Of a stretch of DNA of 64,000 bases, positions 49,123 to 58,489 are shown in pieces. Each line of letters begins with the position of its first letter. Position 1 is the first letter of the stretch. The translations under genes and the position numbers were made by a program. Origin of the DNA: Micromonospora marina (GTDB taxonomy: Bacteria; Actinomycetota; Actinomycetes; Mycobacteriales; Micromonosporaceae); contig NZ_FMCV01000006.1 in assembly GCF_900091565.1 (NCBI RefSeq), positions 1 to 64,000 on the forward strand. Reading direction: 5' to 3'. Under the pieces are notes generated by a model. That model was given only the letters and a program-made list of their open reading frames with translations, did not search any database and was not told the origin of the DNA.

Positions 49123-50406
49123 TCAGCCCCCGATGACCACCCGGCGCACGCCGGTCCAGCGCGCCGGGTCGGTGACCCGGCGGCCGTCGACGAGCACTGT
49201 CGCGCCCGGCAGGTCGGCCGGGGCGAGGGTGCGGTACTCCGCGTGGTCGGCCTGGATGACAGCGGCGCCGACCGGCTCGCCGTCGTAGCCGGGCAGGCCG
49301 TGCGCGACCAGCTCCTCGTTCGTGTACATCGGGTCCGAGACGTACGGCACCGCGCCCCGGCGGCGCAGCGCCTCCACGGTCGGGAAGACGCCGGAGAACG
49401 CGGTCTCCTTGACGCCACCGCGGTAGGCGGCGCCCAGCACCAGCACGCCCACCCCGGTCAGGTCGCCGTAGGCGGCGGCGAGCAGGTCGACCGCGTACTC
49501 CGGCATGGCCGCGTTGGCCTCGCGGGCGGAGCGGACCACCGTGGCGGCCGGGTCGTTCCACAGGTACATCCGCGGGTAGATCGGGATGCAGTGACCGCCG
49601 ACCGCGATGCCCGGCGAGTGGATGTGGCTGTACGGCTGCGTGTTGCACGCCTCGATGACCTTGGTGACGTCCACGCCGACGGTGTCGGCGAAGCGGGCGA
49701 ACTGGTTCGCCAGGCCGATGTTCACGTCCCGGTAGGTCGTCTCGGCGAGCTTGGCCAGCTCGGACGCCTCGGCCGAGCCGAGGTCCCACACGCCGTTGGG
49801 GCGGTCCAGGTCGGGGCGCTCGTCGAAGTCGAGCACCGCCTCGTAGAACCGCACGCCGTGCGCGGCCGACGCCTCGTCGATGCCACCGACCAGCTTCGGG
49901 TAGCGGCGCAGGTCGGCGAAGACCCGGCCGGTGAGCACCCGCTCCGGGCTGAACACCAGGTGGAAGTCGGTGCCGGCGGTCAGGCCGGAGCCCTCGGCGA
50001 GCATCGACGCCCACCGGTCACGGGTGGTGCCGACCGGCAGCGTGGTCTCGTAGCTGACCAGCGTGCCCGGCTTCAGCCCACGGGCGATCGACCGCGTGGC
50101 GTCGTCCATCCAGCCGAAGTCCGGCACACCCTCGGCGTCCACGAACAGCGGCACGACCACGACGACGGCCTCCGACTCGGCGACCGCGGCGGCGGTGTCG
50201 GTGGTGGCCGACAGCAGGCCGGCGGCCACCGTCTCCTTGAGCTTGACGTCCAGGTCGGCCTCACCCGGGAAGGGCACGGCACCGTCGTTTACCAGCTGGA
50301 CGACCCGCTCGGAGACGTCGGCGCCGATCACCCGGTGCCCCTTGGACGCGAACTGCACGGCCAGCGGCAGACCGATCTTGCCGAGCGCGACGACGCAGAT
50401 GTTCAT
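49123..50406 (-). CDS. Nucleotide-sugar dehydrogenase (UDP-ManNAc/UDP-GlcNAc dehydrogenase-like)
   Basis: A 427-residue NAD-dependent dehydrogenase that oxidises a nucleotide-sugar CH2OH to a carboxylate in two steps. The N-terminal NAD domain opens NICVVALGKIGLPLAVQFASKG. The central domain has FSPERVLTGRVFADL and SELAKLAETTYRDVNIGLANQFA. The catalytic Cys273 is in AVGGHCIPIYP. Its sequence style places it with WbpA/WecC rather than with UDP-glucose dehydrogenase, so UDP-ManNAc or UDP-GlcNAc is the likely substrate. The UDP-GlcNAc 2-epimerase at 57.4 kb would provide UDP-ManNAc. It is 3 bases after the GT2 gene and thus last in that operon. Confidence 0.87.
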   Translation of the reverse strand: MNICVVALGKIGLPLAVQFASKGHRVIGADVSERVVQLVNDGAVPFPGEADLDVKLKETVAAGLLSATTDTAAAVAESEAVVVVVPLFVDAEGVPDFGWMDDATRSIARGLKPGTLVSYETTLPVGTTRDRWASMLAEGSGLTAGTDFHLVFSPERVLTGRVFADLRRYPKLVGGIDEASAAHGVRFYEAVLDFDERPDLDRPNGVWDLGSAEASELAKLAETTYRDVNIGLANQFARFADTVGVDVTKVIEACNTQPYSHIHSPGIAVGGHCIPIYPRMYLWNDPAATVVRSAREANAAMPEYAVDLLAAAYGDLTGVGVLVLGAAYRGGVKETAFSGVFPTVEALRRRGAVPYVSDPMYTNEELVAHGLPGYDGEPVGAAVIQADHAEYRTLAPADLPGATVLVDGRRVTDPARWTGVRRVVIGG

Positions 50407-50409
50407 GAA

Positions 50410-51978
50410 CTACTTTCCTCCAGAGGGCCAGATTCGGCGCAGGCGGGCAAGGAACCGACCGGGGGTCACCGGCGTGATCGCGACGATCACCTGGCCCTTG
50501 TGGTTCGTGGTGGGTGTGACGAGATGCCAGCGGACACCGCGCCGGGCCACCAGCCGGGGTGCGGCGACGGGGCGGTCGGTGCGCAACGGCGCCGAACCCG
50601 TCCCGCCCAGGGCGGAGACCTCGGCGCGTACGATACGACGCTCGCCTGTCCCCGCGACGACCGCCAGCAACCGGTCCACCGCGAAGTCCGTCCGCACGAC
50701 GGTACCGGTGCCGGAGGACTCGACCGACGTGACACCCGCCAGGTCGCCCACACCGACCCGCAGCGCCTCCGCGCTCAGCTCGGCCAGCTCGGCCCAGCGG
50801 CTGCGCGCGGTGACCACCAGGGCTCGTGCCCCGGCGGCGTCGCGTCCCCAGGCCAGCCCGGTCGCGGTCAGCTTGGCCAGTATCGCGGCGGCCCGCCCGG
50901 TGACGTCGTACCAGTCGTCCGGGTAGCCGAACGCCGGGTCGCGGAAGCCGACGTGGCCGGCGTACCAGCGGTCGCCGTCGACGACCACCCCGGGCAGCGA
51001 CCGGTCGGACTGCTGGCCGATGAGCGTGCACAGCGCGTCCAGGTCGCCGTCCCGCGCCACCGCCACCCGCAGCCGCTCCTCGGACGCCATCCGGGCGGTC
51101 ACCCCGTCGGTCAGGTACGCCTCGGCCAGCTTGCGGATCCGGTCGTGGACGTGCCGCTGCACGTCCGGGGAGAGGGCGAGGAACTCCGCGCGGAGCAGCT
51201 TCGCCACCTCCCAGGTGAAGTGGCGCACCAGCACCGCGTCCCGCCGCGGGCCGGGCTCGATCAGCCCGGCGACGAACCCGACGAGCTCCTCGGCACAGCG
51301 CAACCGCTCCTCGAACCGGCTCGCGTACGTGATGTTCTGGGCGTTGTCCCGCTTGACCGCGTAGTAGTACTCGTAGTCGCCGAGGACCGACACCTTCTTC
51401 GCCCGGAAGCACGCCTCCAGCGTGAACGGCTGGTCGCTGCCCATCGGCATGTCCGTGCGGAACCGCAGGCCGTACCGCTCGATCAGCTCCCGCCGGAACA
51501 GCTTCGTGTTGGACAACGACCACGGCAGGTCACTGTCGAACAGGTCGAGCCGCTCCTGCGTGGTGGCGTAGACGGCCTGGTGCACGTAGCGCTTGTTGGT
51601 GCCGACCATCCGGCCCAGCACCACGTCGGAGTCCCACCGGTCGGCGGCTTCGACGAGACGCTCCAGCGCCTCCGGGCCGAGGTGGTCGTCCGAGCCGATG
51701 AAGAAGACGTACCGGCCGCGGGCGTGGTCGAGCGCCAGGTTGCTCGGCGCCGCCGGGCCGCCGGAGTTGGCCTGGTGCAGCACCCGGACCGTGTCCGGGT
51801 AACGCTTGGCGTAGCGGTCCAGTTCGGCGCCGCTGCCGTCGGTGGAGCCGTCGTCGACGGCGACGACCTCCAGCCGGTCCCGGCCGATGGTCTGCCCGAC
51901 GAGCGAGTCGAGGCAGGCGGTCAGGTACGGCATGGTGTTGTAGACGGCGACCACCACCGTCACGTCCGGCCCGGTCAC
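50410..51978 (-). CDS. Glycosyltransferase family 2 with long C-terminal extension
   Basis: A 522-residue protein. The GT-A domain takes residues 1-220: VTVVVAVYNTMPYLTACLDSL, VAVDDGSTDGSG, and the DxD-like SDDHLGPEALERLV. The remaining 300 residues contain a helical region and then a beta-rich C-terminal part (VVVDGDRWYAGHVGFRD), as in the TagF-associated or CgeB-less GT2 proteins of teichoic acid loci. The GTG start overlaps the stop of the upstream glycosyltransferase (GTGA). The dehydrogenase follows directly, so the three genes are one operon. Confidence 0.82.
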   Translation of the reverse strand: MTGPDVTVVVAVYNTMPYLTACLDSLVGQTIGRDRLEVVAVDDGSTDGSGAELDRYAKRYPDTVRVLHQANSGGPAAPSNLALDHARGRYVFFIGSDDHLGPEALERLVEAADRWDSDVVLGRMVGTNKRYVHQAVYATTQERLDLFDSDLPWSLSNTKLFRRELIERYGLRFRTDMPMGSDQPFTLEACFRAKKVSVLGDYEYYYAVKRDNAQNITYASRFEERLRCAEELVGFVAGLIEPGPRRDAVLVRHFTWEVAKLLRAEFLALSPDVQRHVHDRIRKLAEAYLTDGVTARMASEERLRVAVARDGDLDALCTLIGQQSDRSLPGVVVDGDRWYAGHVGFRDPAFGYPDDWYDVTGRAAAILAKLTATGLAWGRDAAGARALVVTARSRWAELAELSAEALRVGVGDLAGVTSVESSGTGTVVRTDFAVDRLLAVVAGTGERRIVRAEVSALGGTGSAPLRTDRPVAAPRLVARRGVRWHLVTPTTNHKGQVIVAITPVTPGRFLARLRRIWPSGGK

Positions 51979-53621
51979 GCGCTCACCTCCACCTGTGCCG
52001 GCTCCACCGGGGCGTGCGCCGGCGGCGTCGGCCGGGGCGGCGCGTCGGGCAGCAGCCCGGAGTAGACCTCGTCGAGGACCCGCGCCTGCGCCTCCCAGGT
52101 CCAGCCGGCCAGCAGGCCCGGCCGGTCGTACGCGGCACGGTACCGCTGCGGGTCGGCGAGCACCGCGGTCACCGCGCGGACGAAGTCGGCCACGTCCTCG
52201 GCGCGGAACACCTCGCCCTGACCGGTCTCCCGGACAGTCTCGGCCATGGTGCGCACGTCGGAGACGACCAGTGGCAGGCGGGCGTGTGAATACTCGAAGA
52301 ACTTGGTGATCAGCGCGATCTCGTGGTTCGGCCAGTGCTGGATCGGGATGACGCCGACCTGCGCGCCGCCGAGGTACCGGACCACCTGGTGGTGCGGCAC
52401 GTACGGCAGCACGTGCACCCGGTCCGCCACGCCCAGCTCACCGGCCCGGGTGACCAGGCCCCTGACGTACGCCGAGTCGGGCTTGTTGACCACGAACGCG
52501 ACGTGCGCGCCGGGCAGCCGGGGCAGCGCCTCGACCATCACCCCGAGACCGCGCTTGGCGGCGGCCACCCCGCTGTAGACCAGCAGCGGCTCGTCCGGCC
52601 CGAGCCCGCAGCGGGCGCGGATGTCCGGCGCCGGGTCGGCCGGATCCGGCGGCAGCTCGCCGACCGCCGGGGCGTTGAGCACGACCGCCGGTCGTTCGGC
52701 CAGCCCGTGCTCGGTGCGCAGCAGGTCGGCCAGGCCGCCGGAGACGGTCATGGTGGCGTCGGCGTACGGCACGTACTCCCGCTCGTGCGCCACGTTGCCG
52801 GGCAGCCAGCGGGCGTTGTCGCGCCACGGCTGCACGCCGGGGAGGTATTCGTGGGCGTCCCACAGCAGCGCGATCCGCCGGCCCTTCGCGGCGGCCCGGA
52901 CCTTCGCGCGGGCGCCGACGCCGAGCATCCGGAAGTCGTTGGCGTGGATCAGGTCCGGCGCCAGCTCGTCGACCACCGGGCCGTAGGCCAGCTCGTAGTC
53001 CCACAGGCCCGGTTCCAGGCGCCGCCACGCGCCGTCGCCGCGCAGCCTGCGCCAGAACAGCGTGTACGCGCGGTCCCAGGGGCCGTCCAGCTTGCGGCCC
53101 TTGCGGGCCCGGGTGAGCTGACGGTTGCGGAAACCGACCCACTTGCGGGTCAGGCCGGACAGCTTCTCCTCGGCGCGCAGCGCGGCCCAGGGCAGCCCGC
53201 CCGGCCGGCCCGCACCGGACTCCCGGGCGGCGACGGTGAGCGCCGCGCGGCGTACCGCCAGGTCCGCGCGCCAGGCCTTGACCGCCTGGGTACGGTGCGC
53301 CGCGATGCCGCTGGGCGGGTAGGCGAGCGGATGCCGCAGCCAGGCCCGGCGGAACTCGTGCCGGCGGCGGGACAGCGGTTCGGGCATCGGCACGAGGCGT
53401 ACCTCGGCGGCACCGACGCGCCAGGTCTGCGGGCTGCCGACCGGCGCGCGGCCGAGCAGCACGACGTCCCAGCCGGCGTCGGCGGCGGAGCGGGCCGCCT
53501 TCTGCACCCGGGAGTCACCGATGACCCCGTTGTCCACCAGCATCACGACCCGTCCCCGGGTGCCCGCCGCTGCGGTCGTGCCGTCAGATCCCATTCCTGC
53601 CCGTTTCGTCGTCGCCAGCAC
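51975..53621 (-). CDS. Glycosyltransferase family 4, paralogue A
   Basis: A 548-residue GT-B enzyme. It begins near GRVVMLVDNGVIGDSRVQKAARSA and has a long middle insertion rich in Arg/Trp. LIHANDFRMLGVGARAK, LLWDAHEYLPGVQPW, VYSGVAAAKRGLGVMVEAL and ALITKFFEYSHARLPLVVSD follow. It is a clear paralogue of the gene at 62.1-63.7 kb, sharing almost every motif and the end WTWEAQARVLDEVYSGLLP. A GTG at 53621 or an ATG at 53594 (MGSDGTT) is the start; neither has a strong ribosome site. It leads the operon with GT2 and dehydrogenase. Confidence 0.84.
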   Translation of the reverse strand: MLATTKRAGMGSDGTTAAAGTRGRVVMLVDNGVIGDSRVQKAARSAADAGWDVVLLGRAPVGSPQTWRVGAAEVRLVPMPEPLSRRRHEFRRAWLRHPLAYPPSGIAAHRTQAVKAWRADLAVRRAALTVAARESGAGRPGGLPWAALRAEEKLSGLTRKWVGFRNRQLTRARKGRKLDGPWDRAYTLFWRRLRGDGAWRRLEPGLWDYELAYGPVVDELAPDLIHANDFRMLGVGARAKVRAAAKGRRIALLWDAHEYLPGVQPWRDNARWLPGNVAHEREYVPYADATMTVSGGLADLLRTEHGLAERPAVVLNAPAVGELPPDPADPAPDIRARCGLGPDEPLLVYSGVAAAKRGLGVMVEALPRLPGAHVAFVVNKPDSAYVRGLVTRAGELGVADRVHVLPYVPHHQVVRYLGGAQVGVIPIQHWPNHEIALITKFFEYSHARLPLVVSDVRTMAETVRETGQGEVFRAEDVADFVRAVTAVLADPQRYRAAYDRPGLLAGWTWEAQARVLDEVYSGLLPDAPPRPTPPAHAPVEPAQVEVSA

Positions 53622-53823
53622 CGCGCCCGCGGACCCGAGCGAGTCTACGACAGCGGATCGGGCCCGGACGCCCGCCGCCGCCGGTGCCCCCCGACCTGCT
53701 GTGACTGTTGCTACCCTCCACCCTGTTCAACGACCGGCGCCCGCTCCGGGTCGTTCGCCGGGTCGCCGGCCGCGCCACGCGGGCCTTCGGCCAACCGCAG
53801 CTCAGCGCGAACGGGACCGCACA

Positions 53824-55014
53824 ATGGACGTGGTGACCACCGAGGAACCCAGCCGGCCCGCACCGGCCCCGCCGTCCGGGCCGGCCACAGCCGACCGCGC
53901 CCGGCCCGGCCCCGTCCGGCGGCTACGCGACGCCGCCCGGGACGCGGCGCCCGCGCTGGCGGTGTACGCGGTGATCCGGCTCGTCGGCGTGCTGGCCGTC
54001 TACGTCTGGGCCCGGTCGCTCAACCTGTCTCCGGTGCGCGAACTGACGCTGTCCGACGCGACCTACTACATCGCCATCGCCCAGCGGGGCTACGACGGGT
54101 ACGAACAGGTGCAGAGCGACATGGCGTTCTTCCCGCTCTACCCGGCCCTGATCGGCGTGGTGGAACGGGTCACCCCGCTCGGCCCGCGTACCGCCGGGCT
54201 CGCGGTGGCCGCGCTCGCCGGGCTGGCCGCGGCGTGGGCGCTGTACGCGATCGGCTCGTACCTGCACGACCGTCGCACCGGGGTGCTGCTCGCCGCGCTC
54301 TGGGCCGCGCTGCCGCACGCCGTCGTGCAGTCGATGGCCTACAGCGAGACGCTGTTCACCGCGCTTGCCGCGTGGACGCTGTACGCGCTGCTGCGCCGGC
54401 ACTGGCTGACCGCGGGCATGCTCTGCCTGTTCGCCGGCCTGACCCGGCCCACCGCCTCGTCGCTGATCCCGGTGGTGGGGCTGGCCGCGCTGCTGGCCGC
54501 GGTCCGGCGCCGGGACGGCTGGCGTCCGTGGGTGGCCATGCTGCTCGCGCCGGCCGGGTGGCTCGGCTACCTGGCCTGGGTGGGTGTCCAGACGGGGCGG
54601 CCGGACGGCTGGTTCCACATCCAGTCCGCCGGATGGCGCAGCCACTTCGACTTCGGCGTGGACACGTTCCGGCGGGGACGTGAGGTGCTGGCGGTGTCCG
54701 CGACGCCGCAGATGCTCGTGGTGAGCCTGGTGCTGTTGCTGGCGCTGACGTTCTTCGTGCTGAGCGTGATCGACCGTCAGCCCTGGCAGCTGCTGCTGTT
54801 CAGCGGGCTGATGCTCGTCACCACGCTCGGCGCGGCGGGCTACTACCACTCCAAGGCGCGGTTCCTGGTGCCGGCGTTCGCGCTGCTGCTGCCGGCCGCC
54901 GTCGGCCTGGCCCGGGCCGGCCGGGCCCGGGCCGTCACGGTGCTGGTCGCGCTCACCGCGTTCTCGACCTACTTCGGCTGCTACCTGCTGCTCATCTGGA
55001 CCAGGTCGCCGTGA
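53824..55014 (+). CDS. PIG-V-like polytopic mannosyltransferase (GT-C)
   Basis: A 396-residue integral membrane protein with about nine hydrophobic segments. Its external loop has TLSDATYYIAIAQRGYDGY and then FFPLYPALIGVVERVTPLG, and SMAYSETLFTALAAWTLYAL with GLTRPT, the pattern of the PIG-V/GPI-mannosyltransferase 2-like family in actinobacteria. These use polyprenyl-phospho-mannose. The ATG at 53824 is preceded by GGGA. The frame is open upstream to 53521 but with non-coding composition. It is divergent from paralogue A and convergent with the next gene, whose stop is 3 bases away. Confidence 0.8.
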   Translation: MDVVTTEEPSRPAPAPPSGPATADRARPGPVRRLRDAARDAAPALAVYAVIRLVGVLAVYVWARSLNLSPVRELTLSDATYYIAIAQRGYDGYEQVQSDMAFFPLYPALIGVVERVTPLGPRTAGLAVAALAGLAAAWALYAIGSYLHDRRTGVLLAALWAALPHAVVQSMAYSETLFTALAAWTLYALLRRHWLTAGMLCLFAGLTRPTASSLIPVVGLAALLAAVRRRDGWRPWVAMLLAPAGWLGYLAWVGVQTGRPDGWFHIQSAGWRSHFDFGVDTFRRGREVLAVSATPQMLVVSLVLLLALTFFVLSVIDRQPWQLLLFSGLMLVTTLGAAGYYHSKARFLVPAFALLLPAAVGLARAGRARAVTVLVALTAFSTYFGCYLLLIWTRSP

Positions 55015-55017
55015 CGC

Positions 55018-56931
55018 TCAGCGGGTAAGCGGACGGACGTCCCACAGCCACACGTCCGCCACCCGCCGGCCCGGCCCGTACAGCGTGTCGAGCACCACCT
55101 TGAGGTCGTCGTGGCGGCGTGCCCGGTCCGGCAACGCCACCGCGTCGGCCTTCCAGTGCCGCACGTCGGCGCGGGCCTGCTCGACGTCGGCCGGGCCGAC
55201 CGCCGTGTCCCGCTCACCCCGCGACACGGCGGTGAGCAGCTTGGCGGTCGGCTGCGGCTCGACTCCCCACCGTCCGGTGTTGTCGGTCTTGGAGACCGGC
55301 GCGAGGAAGTAGCCCTCCGGGACGGCGAAGCCGGCCAGCGCGGCGGAACTCCAGTACAGCGACGTCATGCCGTCGACCGGAACCGGCACCAGGGTGCGGC
55401 CGGGGGCGACGTGGTCCTTCCAGACGCCGGCGGTGACGAAGTCCGGCACCGGGTTGCGCCCGCGCGCCTCCAGCGGGGTCGGCAGGATCGGCAGCAGCGC
55501 GGCGAACAGCGCCACAGCGGCCAGCCGGGGCACCAGCCGGGACCGGTCGCCCTCGCCGACCCGTACCCGGGCCACCCGGTCCCCGGCGACCGCGAACAGG
55601 ACGCCGAGCGCCACCGTGGTGATCAACGCGAACCGGGAGACCACCACCGAGTCGAACACCGGCAGTTCGGACACCAGCGCGAACGGCGCCGGCACGTCGG
55701 TACGCCGGGTGCCGACGGTCCAGGTGGTGCCGACCGAGAACACGGCCGAGATCAGCGCGACCACGGCGAGCACCCGGACCACGATCTCCCGGCGCAGCCA
55801 CCAGACGGCGCCCAGCGCGAGGATCACCACCGACCAGCCGTAGAAGCTGGCCTGCTCGGTGGTGTTCGGGCCCCAGCGCACGGCACTCGTGGGGCTGCCG
55901 GCCACGGATTCGGTGGCGTACCGCACGAACGACCCGAGGGTCAGCGCGTACACGTCCGGGTCGCCCGGGTGACCGACCCGGTGCTGCGGGCCGGCGAACT
56001 GCATCCACAGCGGGTACGCGGCGGCGGCTCCGACGAGCACGCCCGTCACGGCGAGCCCGCCGAGCATCGGCCCGGCCAGGCGCAGCGCCTCGCGCGGCCG
56101 GAAGGTCACGTAGCCGATCACCATCATCAGGCAGCCGAGCGCGGTCAGGAAGAGGATCTCCAGGCTGACGAAGAACTGCGCCGTCACGAGTGCGCCCAGC
56201 ACCAGGCCGTTGCGCACCGGGCGGCCGTCCCGGGCCAGCCTGACCACCTGCCACAGAATGAACGGCACCAGCCACTGGGCGGTGATGTGCGGGTGGCCGT
56301 TGCTGTGCGACACCAGCGCCGGCGCGAAGGCGCAGAACAGGCCACCGGCGAACGCCGCCGCCCGGGACGAGACCAGGTTCCGGGACAGCACGTGGTACCA
56401 GGCGTACGCGGTGCCGGCCAGGTTGAGCGTGATGAACAGCAGGTACGCGAACGGCGCGCCGAACAGCAGCGTGACCGGGGACAGCACCAGCCCTGGCAGC
56501 TGCATGCCGACGTTCGTCATCAGGTTCACCCCGTCCGGGGCGTTCTGCAACGTGGTGAAGAAGGGGTTCTCCAGGTTGCTGACCGCGTGCGCGGCGTACG
56601 CCAGCATCCACTCGTTGAAGCCCTGGTCGTTCGGGCGACTGCCGAGCAGCCGGCCGTCAGGGTTCACCCAGCCCCGCGCGGTCACCCAGAACGCGCCGGC
56701 CAGGTAGATCGCCGCGACCAGCAGGTCCGGCCGCAAGAGGCGCCATCGCGCGGGGCGGTCGGCGCGCTCCGTGGCGGCGGCCGGCGGCCCTGCCGGGCGC
56801 TGCGGCGCGGCGTCGGCGGGCCGGTCCGCGCCGTCGGCGGCCGGCGGCTTCACGGTTTCGTCGGTGGCGTCGGCCACCGATCCACCTGCGTCTGCGGTGC
56901 GGGTACGGGTCTCGGGCCCGGGGGCGGTCAT
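55018..56931 (-). CDS. Large multi-spanning membrane protein, YfhO/GT-C-like
   Basis: About 637 residues. The N-terminal 65 residues are Pro/Ala-rich and cytoplasmic, followed by about 11-12 membrane segments and a soluble C-terminal domain of about 150 residues. The first external loop has GSRPNDQGFNEWMLAYAAHAV with an NPFFTTLQNAPDGVNL motif, as in GT-C-type membrane proteins of actinobacteria. The acidic residue of that loop would be the catalytic one if it is a transferase. No name can be given with certainty. The ATG at 56931 starts MTAPGPETR; the frame is open to 57357 but that part looks non-coding. Confidence 0.7.
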   Translation of the reverse strand: MTAPGPETRTRTADAGGSVADATDETVKPPAADGADRPADAAPQRPAGPPAAATERADRPARWRLLRPDLLVAAIYLAGAFWVTARGWVNPDGRLLGSRPNDQGFNEWMLAYAAHAVSNLENPFFTTLQNAPDGVNLMTNVGMQLPGLVLSPVTLLFGAPFAYLLFITLNLAGTAYAWYHVLSRNLVSSRAAAFAGGLFCAFAPALVSHSNGHPHITAQWLVPFILWQVVRLARDGRPVRNGLVLGALVTAQFFVSLEILFLTALGCLMMVIGYVTFRPREALRLAGPMLGGLAVTGVLVGAAAAYPLWMQFAGPQHRVGHPGDPDVYALTLGSFVRYATESVAGSPTSAVRWGPNTTEQASFYGWSVVILALGAVWWLRREIVVRVLAVVALISAVFSVGTTWTVGTRRTDVPAPFALVSELPVFDSVVVSRFALITTVALGVLFAVAGDRVARVRVGEGDRSRLVPRLAAVALFAALLPILPTPLEARGRNPVPDFVTAGVWKDHVAPGRTLVPVPVDGMTSLYWSSAALAGFAVPEGYFLAPVSKTDNTGRWGVEPQPTAKLLTAVSRGERDTAVGPADVEQARADVRHWKADAVALPDRARRHDDLKVVLDTLYGPGRRVADVWLWDVRPLTR

Positions 56932-57369
56932 GGCGCCGAAGTGTACGCAAGCACGGCCGCCGCGCAGGGACAGGCTCGCCCGGCTCGGTGAAGAGTCGGC
57001 GACGATCCGCCGACGGCGGGACGTACCCGCGGTGACCGGGCCGCGCCCGGGGCGGACACCGCCACCGGCCGGGCACCGTGGGGCCGGGGTGATCGGACCG
57101 GTTCGGTTAGGCTGGTCCCTCGTGTCCCGTTCCCTGTCACCGGTCACCGTGCTCCCCGTCGGGGCGGCGGCGTCCGGTGACGGCTGGTGGCCCGGCCCAC
57201 CATCGCGTACCGCCCGCGTCCGCGTACGTCGTCCGGTGGCCACCGGGGCACTACTATTCCTAGGGCCCGCGGGCACCGGCCCGACCGTCTGGCCGGGGTC
57301 CAGGGCCTCCCGACTCGGGTGGCGGCCGGTCCGCACCGAGCATCCGTCGCAGATCACGAGGAGTCACGT
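56932..57369. other. Intergenic region of 438 bases
   Basis: This gap lies between the divergent large membrane protein gene and the UDP-GlcNAc 2-epimerase gene. It has no convincing ORF. It must carry two promoters. A TTAGGCT (57107-57113) could be a -10-like hexamer for the plus-strand gene and a patch of ACTACTATTCCTAG (about 57250-57263) is the least GC-rich spot. I saw no strong repeat or hairpin. Confidence 0.4.
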
Positions 57370-58455
57370 GTGAAGGTCGTCAGCATCGTCGGCGCCCGAC
57401 CGCAGTTGGTGAAGCTGGCGCCCATCGCGGCGGCTTTCGCCGAGGACGGGTGCGAGCACGTGATCGTGCACACCGGCCAGCACTACGACGCCGACCTGTC
57501 CGACGTCTTCTTCTCCGGTCTCGGCATCCCCGACCCGGACGTGCACCTCGGGATCGGCTCCGGCAGCCACGGCGTGCAGACCGGCAACACCCTGGCCGCC
57601 CTGGACCCGGTGCTCGCCGCCGAGGCGCCGGACTGGGTGCTGGTGTACGGCGACACCAACTCGACGCTGGCCGGCACGCTCTCGGCGGTGAAGCAGCACC
57701 TGCGGGTGGCGCACCTGGAGGCCGGGCTGCGGTCGTTCAACCGGCGGATGCCGGAGGAGCACAACCGGGTACTCACCGACCACGCCGCCGACCTGTTGCT
57801 CGCCCCCACCGAGGAAGCCGTCCGGCACCTGGCCTCGGAGGGCCTGGCCGCCCGTACCGAGCTGGTCGGTGACGTCATGGTGGACGTCTGCCTGCGGGTA
57901 CGCGACGACGTGGCCCGGGGCGGGCAGCCCCGCCCGGCGTTGCCCGACGGCATCGACCCGGACTCGCCGTACCTGCTCGCCACTCTGCACCGCGCGGAGA
58001 ACACCGACGACCCGAAGCGGCTCGCCACGCTGCTCGACGCGCTGGCCGACCTGCCGGTGCCGGTCGCGCTGCTGGCCCACCCGCGGCTGGTCGCCCGCGC
58101 CGACGAGCACGGTCTGAAGCTGACCCGGGGCGCGCTGCACTCCGGCCGGCCGTTGCCGTACGCCGCGATGGTGGCCGCAGTGGCCGGCTCCACCGGCGTG
58201 GTCACCGACTCGGGCGGCCTGCAGAAGGAGGCGTACCTGCTGGACCGGCCGTGCACCACGCTGCGTACCGAGACGGAGTGGGTGGAGACGCTCGCCGACG
58301 GCTGGAACGTGTTGGTGCCGGATCCGCGCGAGCTGGGCGCCGGCTGGGCGGCAACGGCGACGCGGCCCGCGCCGGAGGCACCGCGCGGCACCCCGTACGG
58401 TGACGGCCGCGCGGCCCGGCGGGTCACCGAGACGCTGCGACGGCACCTGGCATGA
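57370..58455 (+). CDS. wecB: UDP-N-acetylglucosamine 2-epimerase (non-hydrolysing)
   Basis: A 361-residue GT-B-fold epimerase that interconverts UDP-GlcNAc and UDP-ManNAc. KVVSIVGARPQLVKLAP, VHTGQHYDADLS, VYGDTNSTLAGTLSAVK, HLEAGLRSFNRRMPEEHNR and TDSGGLQKEAYLLDRPC are all present, placing it with WecB/MnaA rather than the hydrolysing NeuC/LegG type. The GTG at 57370 follows GAGGAG by 6 bases; the overlapping GTG two bases earlier runs into TGA. It would feed the dehydrogenase at 49.1 kb to form UDP-ManNAcA. Two glycosyltransferase genes follow. Confidence 0.92.
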   Translation: MKVVSIVGARPQLVKLAPIAAAFAEDGCEHVIVHTGQHYDADLSDVFFSGLGIPDPDVHLGIGSGSHGVQTGNTLAALDPVLAAEAPDWVLVYGDTNSTLAGTLSAVKQHLRVAHLEAGLRSFNRRMPEEHNRVLTDHAADLLLAPTEEAVRHLASEGLAARTELVGDVMVDVCLRVRDDVARGGQPRPALPDGIDPDSPYLLATLHRAENTDDPKRLATLLDALADLPVPVALLAHPRLVARADEHGLKLTRGALHSGRPLPYAAMVAAVAGSTGVVTDSGGLQKEAYLLDRPCTTLRTETEWVETLADGWNVLVPDPRELGAGWAATATRPAPEAPRGTPYGDGRAARRVTETLRRHLA

Positions 58456-58489
58456 CGACGCGATCCCTCCTCACGATCGGTTATCCGCG

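Noticed and set aside
49006..52065. Plus-strand open frame of 1019 codons antisense to the dehydrogenase and GT2 genes
   Set aside because: It is His/Arg/Gly/Pro-rich with no family motif and lies opposite two clearly conserved genes. This is the usual effect of third-position GC bias.
55111..56991. 626-codon plus-strand frame opposite the large membrane protein
   Set aside because: Composed of Arg/Gln/Gly/His-rich sequence without domains; the minus-strand frame shows regular membrane segments.
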